NCBI GenBank assembly: GCA_038503065.1
Contig: JBCAMK010000001.1
Span: forward strand, 3,224,001 to 3,288,000
Origin: Paragyromitra xinjiangensis
Taxonomy: Eukaryota > Ascomycota > Pezizomycetes > Pezizales > Discinaceae
Length of the DNA stretch: 64,000 nucleotides
Direction: 5' to 3'
Shown: piece by piece, positions 1-12,195 of the stretch
Position numbering within the stretch: position 1 is the first letter of the stretch
Layout of the letters: every line of letters begins with the position of its first letter
Notes under the pieces: generated by a model
The model's input: only the letters and a program-made list of their open reading frames with translations
Told to the model about the DNA's origin: nothing
Databases searched by the model: none
Made by a program: the position numbers and the translations under genes

Positions 1-2126
1 CGTCATCGAGGTATTGATATCAGCGACAAAAGTGGAATACACCTGTCGCAACACCGCCAAATCCTTCCTCAAATCGCGAAGTTCAATCAATTGAGCGGTA
101 TTATCTTGCTTCGGCACAGTCCCCAATGCCGACGAGGAGCTAGATGATGACTGTGGTATTGACAAGGCAACAGGTGCAGCAACAGGAGTAGCTACTGAAA
201 GCTCGGCGATCTTTTTGGCTGCCTCTTCTTGCCGTTCTGCTACCCGCGTGATCTGTAAGCTTTGCCCTTCTACAGATCCCCGTAACCCATCTACCAACTT
301 TTTCAAACCCCCTATCCCGTCGTCAATATGTCGCTTAACCTCATCAAGGACCTCAATATTTAAACAAAGGACTGCTCTATCTTTTACATCACGCAGATCC
401 TCCAATTCATAGCGTACACCAGAAACTGGATCCTGAAGATAAATCTCTGGAAAATCTTCACCAGAGGGAGGGCTATAATTGAATTTTGATATAAAGAGGA
501 GACGAAAGGAGGCCAATGATAGCGCATCTACGCCGTCAGCTAGGACAACTTTCTTGATTGAACGACCGAGTTGCAGGAATAGGGTGAGTTCTTTGGTGGG
601 TGGTGGTGGTGAAGAATTCCTTCGGCTTTCAGGCTTGGGAGGTGGCGAGATTATGGTCATCTCGGGAATCTTTATGGGTGATTTCGGAACATCTTCTAGT
701 ACATCGTCTTTCTGTGGAGGCGGTGGAGGAAATGCACCAGTATCAATTTTGATTGGAGATTCTTCATCATCTTTGGCAGGGACTGCAGGGCCAGCTTTCT
801 TCTCAGGAATCTGTGCAACCGACAAATCAGGCTCAAGCTCACGCTCTTCTGATATGCGATGTACATTTCTCTTGGGAGATGTCTCGTTACTTCGGGACAC
901 CAACTTGCCCGTATACTGACGCCGCACTCGAACAGCATCTAATGACTCTTTCGATTCGAGATTCTGGGGTAAGGCGGATGGATTGCTGTTGGCTGGCAAC
1001 ATAGCCACCCCACCCGGTGATACCCCCGTAAGTCTAGCGATCTGATAAGCTGAATACCGGCGTGATGCTCGCCGCTCCGGCTGTCCTTCTCGCTGCAAAG
1101 CCGCAAGAGCATCCTGTGCAGGTGGTGGAGGTGGAGGGGGTGCGAAATATTGAGCCTGTACAGGGCTTCGAGTGGGTTCTTCGATAGTTGGCGTTGGTTG
1201 CATCTCAGCCGAATTTATGGGAGGTGAAGCAAGATTCGACGAAATAGGCGTAGAATGCGGATGTGAACTCCGAGAAGGTGCATTTGCAAATGTAGGATTT
1301 CTTGTGGGTGCAGGGTAAGAGGGTGGTGATGATGCTCCCCGAACTGTTGGGTTTCCACTTGGTAAAGACGATATTCGTGGAGGTGTTTCTTCCAGACTAT
1401 CTCGGCTTCCCGTTCTAGTAGGTGGGGTCGGCTGTTGTGGAGGTGGGAGGCCTCTGTCTATGGATGCAGGCCCAGAAATTTCACCAGTTTCTCTCGCATT
1501 CTTTTGTCGTAGCTTCTGTTGTTTCCTCTTCAACCCATGAAGGAGGTTAATGATGATTTCCCTAATTTTTGGTAGGTAGACCTCCAAGCTCTGAGGGCTA
1601 GCATCCTGACTCAGGGTACTCTCCAATATTGTCCTCAGTGCATCTGGAACATTCCCGAGATCCGATGTCTCCACTCCTATCGCTGTGAATGCTCGACACG
1701 CCAAGTTGAACTCAGAGCCGAGGCGGACATATACATCTGAGACCTCTGCCTCAGTAGCTTGTTGCCGTGACCAGGCGGTGAGAGTTTCAAGAAGCTGCTT
1801 GGTAGCGATGAGAAGTTGGGTTACGGATTTCTCGATTGTCGATAGGTGTTGGGATGGCTTCAGTTGAAGTTAGCGAGACGTCACTAATAACCATTTCCGA
1901 AAAATTTAAACAGATATTCTATTTATACACAAAATATATGCTTCCTCTGCAGGTTGCAAGGCGATCGGAGGATGAGGCTCACACTTATTCTGGACCTCTG
2001 TCCCCGGGGACTTCTTGCCGAACCTGTCGAATTTTGAGACGACATTGAGGCAATACTAAAAGTAGAGGATTGTGAGGACGGAGTGGGAGATCTTCTAAGG
2101 CCTGAGCGAAGAGAGCCAGATTGCAT
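1..2126 (-). CDS. bud6: Bud6/Aip3 actin- and formin-interacting polarity protein (3' end outside window)
   Basis: Bud6/Aip3 binds actin and stimulates formins at sites of polarised growth (hyphal tips, septa). Translation runs from Met at 2126. Exon 1 (2126-1983) has 48 codons and is Ser-rich. An intron follows at 1982-1858 (125 nt, GTGAGC donor, GCTAAC branch close to the acceptor). Exon 2 (1857-1) stays open to the window edge, giving 667 residues in total. Residues about 50-170 match the conserved fungal N-terminal region (STIEKSVTQLL, LLETLTAWSR, EVSDVYVRLG, INLLHGLKRKQ). A Pro/Ser-rich linker follows, with several PPPPPP runs. The AIP3 core then begins (LTLFLQLGR, IKKVVLADG, IYLQDPVSGVRYELEDL, LCLNIEVLDEVKRHID). 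The C-terminal actin/formin-binding coiled coil lies beyond base 1. The gene is divergent from pbp1. Family assignment is strong; the intron is inferred from splice signals and frame. Confidence 0.93.
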
Positions 2127-3739
2127 TAGGTGAGGGAAAGGGGTGGGTAGGTAGTGGGCGCCCAGTGGGGGGTGAGGAGCCAGAAGGGGGGGTTGGGTTG
2201 TTGGTGGGGGGGTGAGGTTTAGCTATGGGCCTGTGACATGGTGTTGAGTGTTGGGTTAGTTTCGTGTCTGCCACTAGCGAATGAGATCCCCTCGCTGCAG
2301 CGCGGCGGCTGCAGGGACCGATGCTTCCTAGTCCGGGTGTACTTTACATACCGTTATCACTCAGGCGACGCTGACGTATGTCTTGCGCGATGCGCTGGAT
2401 AAATGAAAGTTCAGATGGAGAATAAGGGGGAGGAAACTGGGGAGTAGCAGCTCTGAGCGGGTGATACCAGTGTTCTTGTGGTTTATCATTCTTAAAAACG
2501 TGGATACGAGTGGGCTGTGCCTCGCGCGTGGCCGAGAGCCGCCAGCGAGTGCGCGAGAAGGTTTGGGGACACACACTGGGGGGGAGGCGTAAACAGCTGC
2601 AGCATAGTTTCGCAGGGCTGGATATCAGCTTTCGGTTGTCTATTTTCGGGCAATTTTTTTCGAGCGACTGCTGGCAGAGCCGGAAATGCGAATCTTATGT
2701 CACTGCTGTCCGTGCGCTCGCTGAATGTTTTCACCCCTTACAGATCATTTGCCGGAGATTTCACGGGTCTAAGGAGGCAAGATCTATTGAGGCTTGTTTA
2801 TTCGTGGGGAAGTGAGAGAAGGAATGGGAGGGGGGAAACGTTCTAGGAACGATACCTACGTCGACACAGGGAGCGCCATAAAGATCTTCAGCCCGCGACA
2901 CCGTCCATCTAGCATTCACACAATCAGATGACCCACACGAGTAAACTTTCCGACAAGCCTGCCCACTTGCCCACCACATATCGACGAGTGATTGTGTGTC
3001 GGGCTGTAATTCTTGCGAGCATGTGCGAAGATACCTGTGTCATCCCGCGATACAGACCTTTTATTCAACACCTGCAGCAGAAATTTCTCAGTAAGACAGT
3101 GGCCCTCCAAGAACCAGCCGAACGGTGATATTGCTGCTGCTTTATTTTGATGGGTACCTGTAGAAAGAGCGTATCAAATGCTTAGCTGGGGGTATGATGG
3201 GGCCTTGGTGTGTGTGGCTTGGCAGCGGAGTGGTCTCTCGCTGGAAAAACCAAAAAAATTATTGGAAGGTAAAAGGTGAAACCATCCTGCTGCTACTGTT
3301 GCTGCTGGTGTTGTAGAGCTACTGCCCTCATCGGCCCCCCCGGAATCTCTCCCACCAGCTCTTTCTTGTTCCCTTAGGACTTTCCCACCTTTTCCTTTTG
3401 CCGTTCTTTTTTTCTGAACTTCCTGTGGAATCTCTTTTTTTTTTCGACTTCGCACGAGGAACTGCAAACGGGAACAAACTACCTTTTGGTCTTGGTCTCT
3501 GCTTCCTCACTACCCCCCCCTCTCTCCTCCCTTAACCCCTCCCCGCCCCTTTCATACCTCTGGTTTCTTCTAGAGGGTAATAACAGCAGAAGAAGCGCTC
3601 TGAAACTTGTCTCCTTATTGACGACAAGTTTGCTACACCCGTCCATCTTTCCTCTAGCCTTCCCTGCTTCTTGCGCAAGCTTGTTCCACCTCACTACTTG
3701 TCTGCTCACAAGCTTTACGAACCCTACATCGTTGCAATC
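2127..3739. promoter_or_regulatory. Divergent bud6/pbp1 intergenic promoter region
   Basis: This 1.6-kb stretch separates the two divergent start codons and must hold both promoters and 5' leaders. Short open frames here on both strands overlap each other, have no recognisable domain, and look like chance. A strong pyrimidine tract (about 3505-3560, runs of C and CTC) sits some 180-230 bp upstream of the pbp1 ATG; such CT-rich tracts are common in fungal core promoters and 5' leaders. No TATA box was assigned with confidence. Confidence 0.5.
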
Positions 3740-6700
3740 ATGGCGACCACGGCAACCGCACCGTCCACAGCGGCCAATGGTGCTGCTTCTGCAGCTGCCG
3801 TCTCCGCCGCCGGATCAAGACCGCAGTTGAAAAGCACGATCACTGGAGGCTCAAACAGTGGAAACGCAAACAGGAGGTCCACTCAATCGCCCATTGATGG
3901 GACTCAAAGGTGAGCTGCAGATACTTTCTTTGCAACGCTGCCCTTCTGGCTAGCGTGTAGCGTTAGTGGTTTTCGATGTTGAAACACTGTACTTTGTGAT
4001 TATTTTGACTTCCGTTTTTGGGGAGCATTTGATCCTGCTGATCCTCGCCCCACAACCCCATGCTGTACCTGTTGCCAATTCACAGTTTATTCTTAAACCT
4101 TCCTAGCCCAAAGCGCTTGTATTAACTTTTACACCTTTTAATCATTTTTTTCCTTACCATCTCAATTCTTACTCTTCATATTTATATTTCTTTCTATCTA
4201 TAAAGAAGCACAGAAGCTCTTTTGCAGGCTTTGCATCAGTTGCTAACAGCATTTGATTTTGATCATCTAGACGGAACACTACTCAAAAACCTTGGGCAAA
4301 CACCCACCAAAAACAATACAACGGCGGTAGCGCGAACTCAGTCACCTCATCGTCTCCTACACCTAGCCAGGCTGCTGGAATGAAGCCACGAAACTCGACA
4401 ACACCTTCCGGGGGTGAATCCGACACTCAAGATAGACATATGCATGATAGAACTCTGTATCTACTTGGAAATATGGTGGTAAGTTTACAATTATGGAGGG
4501 TTTTGTTTTAATTTAGACTTTTATTTCGAGAGATCCCTTCCTTTTCGTGGGTGGTTTTTGCTGACTACTCAATATCATGGATAGGCCCGAACCGTCACGA
4601 TAACGCTTAAAACTGGTGCACGTTACACAGGTGTCCTTGCTGGGGCTGATACTAAGGCTCACGATATCAGTGTTGCTATGAAGTGGGTCAAACTTGTTCG
4701 AGGCCCATTGGGTGACAATGGTGAGGATAAAGTGGAAGAAGGGGAATATGTCGGTGGTGGCCCAGAGAAGACTATGGTTTTTGAAAACAAGGATTTAGTA
4801 GATATCCTTGCTGAGAGGATTGTTTTGGGGGAAATTGAAGGTCCCACGAATCAACAGAATGGTATATCCGCACTTTATAAGTCATTGTTTTTTTTCTTTT
4901 TTTCTTAATTCCCTCCTCAAAATAAACTTTATTTGGCTAATTCTACCGGATATTATCTTAGGTACCAGTGCTTCAAGTGGGTTTCGGACAGATGCTGATA
5001 TATCCGGAAACCTGGCCTTGCGAGAACGAGAGTTACACAGATGGCAGCCTGACGAATCTCCCAATAATCTTGCCCTCGATGAGGCTACGCCAGGTTCACA
5101 GGGCCAAGGCTGGAACCAATTCGAAGCAAATGAACGTCTCTTTGGCTTGAAATCCGATTTCAATGAAGATATATACACTACCAAGCTGGATCGGGCACAT
5201 CCGCTTTATCAGCAACGTGAAGCGGCGGCGGCGAAGATTGCTAGAGAGATTGAAGGACAGTCGATAAGTGCTAATATGAACCCCCACGTTGCGGAGGAGA
5301 GAAACATCGCCTTCGGCGATGATAGTGGGGTTGATGAAGAAGACAGGTACATTCACCCATTTACAGCAAAGACTGGTCAAGATTCTGACTTCGAAATAGG
5401 TACGGTGCTGTCCAGCGTACCCCTGTACCCGGTAATCTCGCGCAAGCCCAGATTAATAGTTCACGCTATACACCTCCTGCATTGAGAGCACCTACCGGAC
5501 ATCCAACAGTCCCTGGTGCTCCCCATGATCCTGCTATCATTGCCTCACAATTAGTTCGCCCCGAGACCCTGCAGCAGAGGCAGCAAGCGCCACAAGCACC
5601 AAGGCCTGCTCCACCTCAAATTAATCTCCCCCAACAGGAGACTGCGAAACCGGAGGACGCTCCTCCAAAGCCAAAGGAAAACTCATTGCCTCCAGAGATC
5701 ATTGCTCCAAAGAGAGCACTAATCCCTGGGTCATCTGATAAACCATCAACGCATGCTGCTGACGCGCCTCGGGAAGTTAGTCGAGACTTCAAACAGTTTG
5801 TCAATGCTGAAAAGCAACGTTATTATAAGAAAAAGGCAGACCTTATACAAAGAGACAGGGCTACAAAGTTGGAGGAACTCAAAAAGTTTTCCCTGAGCTT
5901 TACGCTGAAAACTGAAGTTCCTCAGGATTTGGTGCCGATTTTGGCAAAGGATAAACAAAAGCAGGCAGAGATTGTTGAAAGGGCCAAGGCAAACGTTGCC
6001 AAAGTTGTTTCCCCGACGCTCGGGCCATCCTCTCAGACATCCAAGCCGCCGACAAGGGAACCTCCGCCAAACAGCTTTGCAGCTAAGAATCCGGTTGAAT
6101 TTCAACAAATAAAACACCAACTGCTAAATGGGTTTCCAACTCGTCCACAGCAACGCCCGCAGCCAAACCAACAGCAATCCGCTCCTCTCAGCGCCCGCTT
6201 AAATCATATCGCAGATGCGAGAAGCAGAGGTCAGCAAATCCCTGTACGATCGCCGGTACCTATCCCCGCACATCCCCAAACTGTGCCAACTGGCCCTGCG
6301 GCTGCTCAAATTCCTATGGCCCCGAAGTCTATTTCTCCGGCATCTATGGGTCTTAGGATGAATGCAAAAGCGATGGAATTTAAACCTAACCCTAGTGCTG
6401 CAACTTTCATGCCCAACTTTGGGGGGCCGTCCACTACTGCCACTCCTAGCCCCACAGTTTCCACTCGTACGCAGCCCACCCCGAGAGTCCCAAGTCCGTC
6501 TGTATTCTTTGGAACCAAAAAGCCGAGGCCTGAACAAGAGAGGAAATCCATCAAGAATGCTTTCAATCCGATCAAGCGGATGAAGTCTACACACAAAAAT
6601 ACACCACCCCAGACAGATCGGCCACCGAAAGAACTAAAGGGCAATTCCAATGATTTTATCGATCAATCTTTCCACACGGTCCCAATCTGGCCGACAACTG

Positions 6701-8061
6701 ATGATAATAAGGATAAGTCATACCTGCAGATGTTTGTAAGAACCGAGTTTTCGGCATCTAGCACAATGCATTCTCCACAACCTCCACATATTGCTCCTCA
6801 CCAACCCCACCAAGTACCCCCCCATATGCCCCACGTTAATCAGCCTCCTCATATCCCCCACCAAGCCCACCATCCGCATATGCCCCAACATCACTTGGGA
6901 ATACCGCCCCCACATTATGAGCAGGACCAGCACCTCAGACAGATCCCGCCATCTGTTATGCCTTCTCCTAGCCTTCACAATGCGACGATAGCCCCTTATC
7001 AACAATCTCCAGTCCCCCATCATTCACAGATTGGACCTATGTACGCTGCTCATCCGCAAGGGGGGGTGGGACAATATGTACCTAGTGGGCCAGGTGGTCC
7101 ACAATTTGTTCAAGGATTCTATGGTGGTGGATTCAGAAGCACTGCTGGAAATGGTCAGATGATGGTTCAAGGACCTCATCCAATTCCATATCCTGCCGGA
7201 GCACAATTCATGCCTCATCCGCAGATATACTCCCCTCAGCAACTTCATGCTTACTCACACAATGGCGCGCCTCCCCCGCCTCCCCCAAGTTCTCAAGGAT
7301 ACCCAAGCCCCGGAAGAGGAGCTCCAATGATGATTCATCAAGGATCGTCCCAGGGAACTCCTGCGGGACCACAGATGGTACCGTACGCGATTCAACCTGG
7401 ACAAGGTGGCCCAATATATGCAGGGCAAGGACAGCAGCAAAGTGAGTTATTCCTCCAAGGCCAAAATTGGTTACCCCAGCGTCCTCAATCTACTGTCTCT
7501 CTTCCTCCCGCCCCTTCTTCGTCGGCGGCCAAATTTGGTATTAGTCGCGCTGCCTCTCCTATTGCTGTTCCATCCCCACGTGTCCGTAATTCACATTTGT
7601 CTCCTCAACCCTCTGCTGCTTCTCCGCTTCTCATGTCTTCGCTCGCCGCATTTTCGCCTACCCCTTCGGCTTCTGGTCCGGGCTTGTCGTCACATCCGCT
7701 CCAACGGAGCCAGACGGGGAACGCGCCCATGCATGCCGGAGGGGGAGGCCGTGGCGGGAAGCATGGTAATAACGGTGGCGGTGGAGGAGTGATGGTCCCA
7801 ATGATGATTCCGGCTGGCTTCGTAATTAATACATATTCTAACGATGGACCAGTGGGAATGATGCGTGGACAGCCGCCTCCTCCGCACCAGGGAGGGCCGC
7901 CGCCCCAATACTACCACGCGCCGCAGGGGCACTACCCAGCTGCGAATAGAGGTACATATGGTGGGCACCCACAGCAGCAGCATCAAGGGCAGCACGCGCC
8001 CCCGCCACCGCCTCAGGCACAAGCGCAACAGGCCACAGCGGACGGCGAGGATGGTAAATGA
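3740..8061 (+). CDS. pbp1: Pbp1 / ataxin-2 homologue (poly(A)-binding-protein-binding protein)
   Basis: Ataxin-2 proteins bind poly(A)-binding protein and RNA in the cytoplasm and act in mRNA stability, translation and stress granules. Five exons: 3740-3909, 4271-4478, 4585-4861, 4962-5346 and 5400-8061. All four introns keep phase, giving 1233 aa. An Ala/Thr/Ser-rich leader precedes the Sm-like ATX domain (about residues 115-165: RTLYLLGNMV, VTITLKTGARYTGVLAGAD, WVKLV). The LsmAD domain follows (about 225-320: GFRTDADISGN, WNQFEANERLFGLKSDFNED, DEEDRYGAV). A PAM2-like motif that would contact the MLLE domain of Pab1 lies near residue 675 (NPSAATFMPNF). The rest is long, disordered, Pro/Gln/Gly-rich sequence with a His/Pro-rich stretch near 820-845. 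The last intron is 53 nt and removes an in-frame-looking extension between EEDR and YGAV. ATG 3740 is the first good start before the conserved region. Confidence 0.94.
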
Positions 8062-10337
8062 GGACTGAAAAAAATGTGATTAAATAGCGTGGGATTGGAT
8101 GGCGTATGTTTTTGTATCTTTGGAGTTCGGATTACAGGGGAGGCATTTTGTCTCTCATGTTATATGGCTGAAAATGGAATGAATGGCATGTGTTGGACAA
8201 GCTGGATATGGCCAAAAAGACGAGGGTATTTTTTTTTCTTTTTTGGTATGAATCGAAACGTTCTTTTCAAGTCTGAAACTATGTCTTTCGCTGCTCACGG
8301 TTCATAGCCGAGAGACCGTTTTCATTTGTCGTCATCCTCGAACTTATTTCTTGTCCTTATTTTTCATCTGAATCGTGGTGCAATTGATATTTCATTGTTT
8401 GCCCCTATTCTCCTTTCGTCATTTCTTCCTTTCCTACAGGTGTACCCTTCTTTCATCTCACGGCGAGGGAAAGTGATGCGTCAAAAGAAAAGTGCTCTAT
8501 GTGAAGGTAGCTGTGATACGTGAGTGTACGTGTATGTTTATCCGAGAGGGAGTGAGGTAGGGAGACCATGAACAGTGGCGTCGAGGGGGGTTTTTTTTTT
8601 CGTGTAGGATTGGGATGAAAGGGGGCGATAGTAGGCATGAAAATTTATCATGGAGTTTATGGTTTTCTTTTGGTTTTCTTCGTTCTTTTTGTATCAATTT
8701 TTTCCCTATTGAATGCTTGGGGTGAGTGGTGTGATTTTTACGTGGTTAAGGGGAAAATTAGTCAGTGGGAAAGTTGGTAATAGCTATTTGCGGCAGCGCC
8801 TATTAAATGAGTGAAGGATAAAAATTTAGTTTATCACTCTTGGAGGTATTTAGTGTGTTAGTATGATCTATCTATTCTAAAAATGAGACGGATTTTACTA
8901 ACGGAGCCCAGAATGGATAATATTTTGACACCGAACACAACAGGGCCAAAAATATAAAGCGAAGTAGGGTGCTTGTTTGTAGATTCATTGCGGACCCCAC
9001 CCCATAGCGAGAAAAATGGGGATTCGAACTTTCAGAAGGGGCTCAGTTCTTGCACCAAGGTGAGGATATGGATCATTAATATTTCTGGTTGAAGTTTAAA
9101 GCGTAAGGGCGTGCTCGACCTTTCTTGCAGACCAACCATCTAGACTATAAACAAGTAAGGAACCTCTAGCACTTGCAGGCCAGTCTTAAAATATCATGAA
9201 GCCTTCGATTCCAAAGCTTGTGAGAGAATTTCCGCTATTACTTAACCTAGCAAAAGGCCATTGTGTCACATATTATCACTCGATTACTATTCAGCTGGGG
9301 AGGCATTGATAATCCGATGCCAAGAGGTACATTCATTTCGACCCATTTTGCTATATCCACATGATTACATGTAGTTCCTGCGCAAGATAATCACCCTGCA
9401 TTTCTGGTCGGGGTTAAGCATAGGCCAAACCCCCATGCCTATCCCTCTCGGTTAGGACCGGTCGTTTCTATCCTTCAGGTACCGCAACAATGATGTGCCA
9501 GCTGGCGCCGCTAAGCCGCAATCTAAATGCAACGTCCAGGCTACCTACTATACTTAGCAGGGCACACCATGACAGACACCCAATCCCAGATTCCAGAATG
9601 ATTGTAACTACAGGGGAATTTATGAAGAAAGATACGAAGAGACCCTTCTCTCGAGATATATCGCCGATTACTGGCGATATAATCCAGGATCTTCATTAAC
9701 AAGGTGCCTAAGTACATTGGTGCTTGTTCAACTCAAATTCTTTCCCAAGTAGAGAACATTTAGTACATACTAGAACCTAGTTTACGCCAATAGCGGTTAC
9801 CGCCGGAATATTACCCAGGGGTACAAGTAGTTTCACCAGGATTGACGCCCCTAGACAGCGGGACAAACACTTTGTAGTAAGCCGAGCTGGAATATTAGCC
9901 CAGGGAATTTCATAATTGCGAAACAGAAACCGAGCAATGGGAGAGGCTTTTGTTAAAGGGACAAATAGAATAGAGCCGACTGATCGATCCCTTACCCAAA
10001 GCAGGTTTATCTATAGTACATGTAAGTAATCACTGGAAATCGAGCCACTTTACAAATCCCCACGGCCGGACTAGAATATACGAGCAATACGTATGCACAC
10101 TACCAAGGACATTAGTTCGGGCAAAGGAATAGATAGTACCTGGTAAATCTCACAAGATACAGTCAAAGCTCTCCTAAACACCTACATAAACACTTCCTCC
10201 CTGACTGGGAATGAATTCTCACCTCAAAGCTCGACGCTTTATTGGGTTTCTGTTTTTTATACACCTTTGATTAGGTACTATTCTTTTCTACATCCTTTTT
10301 CCCTATACTTTCTACACTTTCTATCTATCACGACAAG
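8062..10337. other. Gene-free intergenic region, pbp1 3' side to CDH relic
   Basis: About 2.3 kb with no supportable gene. The first 700 bases are T-rich and probably include the pbp1 3' UTR. Further on I see a perfect 8-bp inverted repeat at 9658-9680 (ATATCGCC, 7-nt loop, GGCGATAT). There is also a near-identical pair of short direct repeats around 9802 and 9889 (GGAATATTA followed by CCCAGGG). The last 150 bases look like an intact fungal promoter and leader for the decayed gene at 10338 (pyrimidine-rich, with ATACACC and CTTTCTATC stretches). No open frame here resembles a known protein. Confidence 0.6.
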
Positions 10338-12195
10338 ATGCATTTCAAAAACATACTTTCCGTTCTTTCGGTGTTAGGTGGTGTTGGTAAGTATTTTATA
10401 CTGGTACTTTATTGTCCCCTGGGAAAAAATTCTTACATTTATTTCTTGTGAATAGCATTTAAACTAGCTACAGCCCAATCTTCTTCAGCCTACAGAGACA
10501 CCGAGAAAGAAAACATTCTCCCACACGCCATTCATGGTAAAATTCCACCAAAAACTGATGCTGTAGGCCCTAGCTAACTAATTTTCGAATATTCGAATGG
10601 TGAACGTGGCGGTCCGTTAGCTACCTACCTCCAAACTGCCCTAGCTCGTAACAACTTTGGACTCGCAGTAAATACCACCGTCCGCCGTGTGATTCGTACC
10701 GGCTCGACAGTAACTGGTGTTGAAGTCCTCGCCACTAATGATGGTGGCCAAACTGGCATTTACACTGTCACTGAAAGTGCAGGAAAAGTTGTACTCTCCG
10801 CGGGCACATTCGGCAGCGCCAAAATTATGATGCGCTCTGGAATTGGTCCCCAAGATTCGCTCGAAATTGTCAAAGCATCCGCAACTGACGGAAACACCAT
10901 GATTTCCGAGGATGACTGGATAATTTTGCCCATTGGGTACAATGTTATGGATCATGCCAACACTGGTATGGTCGCCAGCCATTCGAACATTACCGCGTAC
11001 GATTTTTATAGCGCGTACGACGGCCCGATTGAGGCCGATAAGGAAGCTTATCTTGATTCCCGTTCGGGAATTTTGCAACTACTGCTCCGGGACCTAACAC
11101 AATGCTTTGGCAATCATTTGTCAGAGCTGATGGGATTACGAGGCAACTACAATGGACAGTCAGAGCTAAAGGGTCTCTTGGGGAAACTGGCAATAGCCTC
11201 ATCACCATTAGTCAATATCTTGGTACCAGTATGACATCTAGAGGTAGAATCAATATCAAATCAAATCTCAATATGGCAAATACTGTCAGCCCTTACCTGC
11301 ACAATGAGTATGATATCGACACAATCACCCAGGGCTCCAAGCCAATCATGAGCCCTATCGCAAAAGTGAGCGGTGTTACGATTGTACGGCCAGTTGCTGG
11401 TATCGACGCTGAGACTTTCGTCAGCAATTACATTGAGAACCGTAGAAGTAACCATTAGCTAGGAAGCGCGAAAATAGAAATTGACGACGGAAGAAACGGC
11501 AATAGAACTACAGGGATAGTTGTAGACACAGATGCCAAGGTTTATGGAACTGACAATCTGGTAAGTTTGCTCCCACTCAGAGATTGGCAGAGATTCCTAA
11601 CTTATGTATAGTTTGTTGTTGATGCCTCTGTTTTCCCTAACCATGTAGCAACTAACCCTTCCGCGCCCATAATGATCGCCGCCGAAAGGGCAGTCGAAAG
11701 AATTCCTACTTTAGGTTCGAATCCTAGCACTAATCTCGTAGCTACCTCCAAGGGGGTAGTTACTTCTACCACTATTGCCGTGTCCAGTTCAACAGCTACG
11801 ACTATACTAAAAGCAGCGCCTACTCCATCCACAATTGTGAATACGACTTTTCTAGTATTGGAGGTGGCACCTACACTACCTACCATTGAAACTTCGACCT
11901 TTGAAGTCGTACCTATCTCGCCCACAATCGCGACTCCAGTATCCATCTCAATCCTAACAATTCAATTATTGTGACTGCTAGCGTAGTAGCATCAACCCCA
12001 GCAGAAACCTCTACTAGCTTACCTACCGCAGGACACTATTATCAGTGCGATGGAAAGGGTTGGGTCGGCAGCACATATTGTGTAAGCCCGTACACCTGTG
12101 CCGTGCAAAACGATTACTATTTCCAGGTAGGCTCGAAAACTGTCTCGAGCGATTTTTATGGGAAGACGAGCTAATTTGAAAAACAGTGCTTATGA
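10338..12195 (+). pseudogene. Decayed cellobiose dehydrogenase-like GMC oxidoreductase with CBM1
   Basis: Intact cellobiose dehydrogenases are secreted cellulolytic flavocytochromes that feed electrons to lytic polysaccharide monooxygenases. The relic starts with a signal peptide (10338-10386, intron 10387-10455, ending KLATAQ) and the first residues expected of the cytochrome domain. It then jumps straight to the middle of the flavin domain (YSNGERGGPLATYLQTALAR), so most of the cytochrome domain and the FAD-binding N-terminus are missing. Further damage: an in-frame TAA at 10575, a 1-nt loss near 11070-11075, a TAG at 11456 where the family has Trp in an H-W-L-G motif, and another frame change in the Thr/Ser linker before 11971. 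Splice sites survive at 11561-11611. The C-terminus is a CBM1 cellulose-binding module ([26 protein letters not shown]). Its last Cys is supplied by splicing at 12127-12186 to TGC TTA TGA, the usual QCL end. The family call is strong, and loss of function is clear from the DNA. Confidence 0.9.

Noticed and set aside
479..919. A 146-codon plus-strand frame with Gly/Ser runs.
   Set aside because: It is antisense to the conserved AIP3 region of bud6; the minus-strand reading has clear family homology.
9000..9050. Reverse-strand T-loop-like sequence (AGTTCGAATCCCC).
   Set aside because: No matching acceptor stem or D-arm in the adjacent 70 bases.
11712..11726. Perfect-looking tRNA box B (GGTTCGAATCC) on the plus strand.
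   Set aside because: It lies inside the coding linker of the CDH relic and has no box A or cloverleaf upstream.
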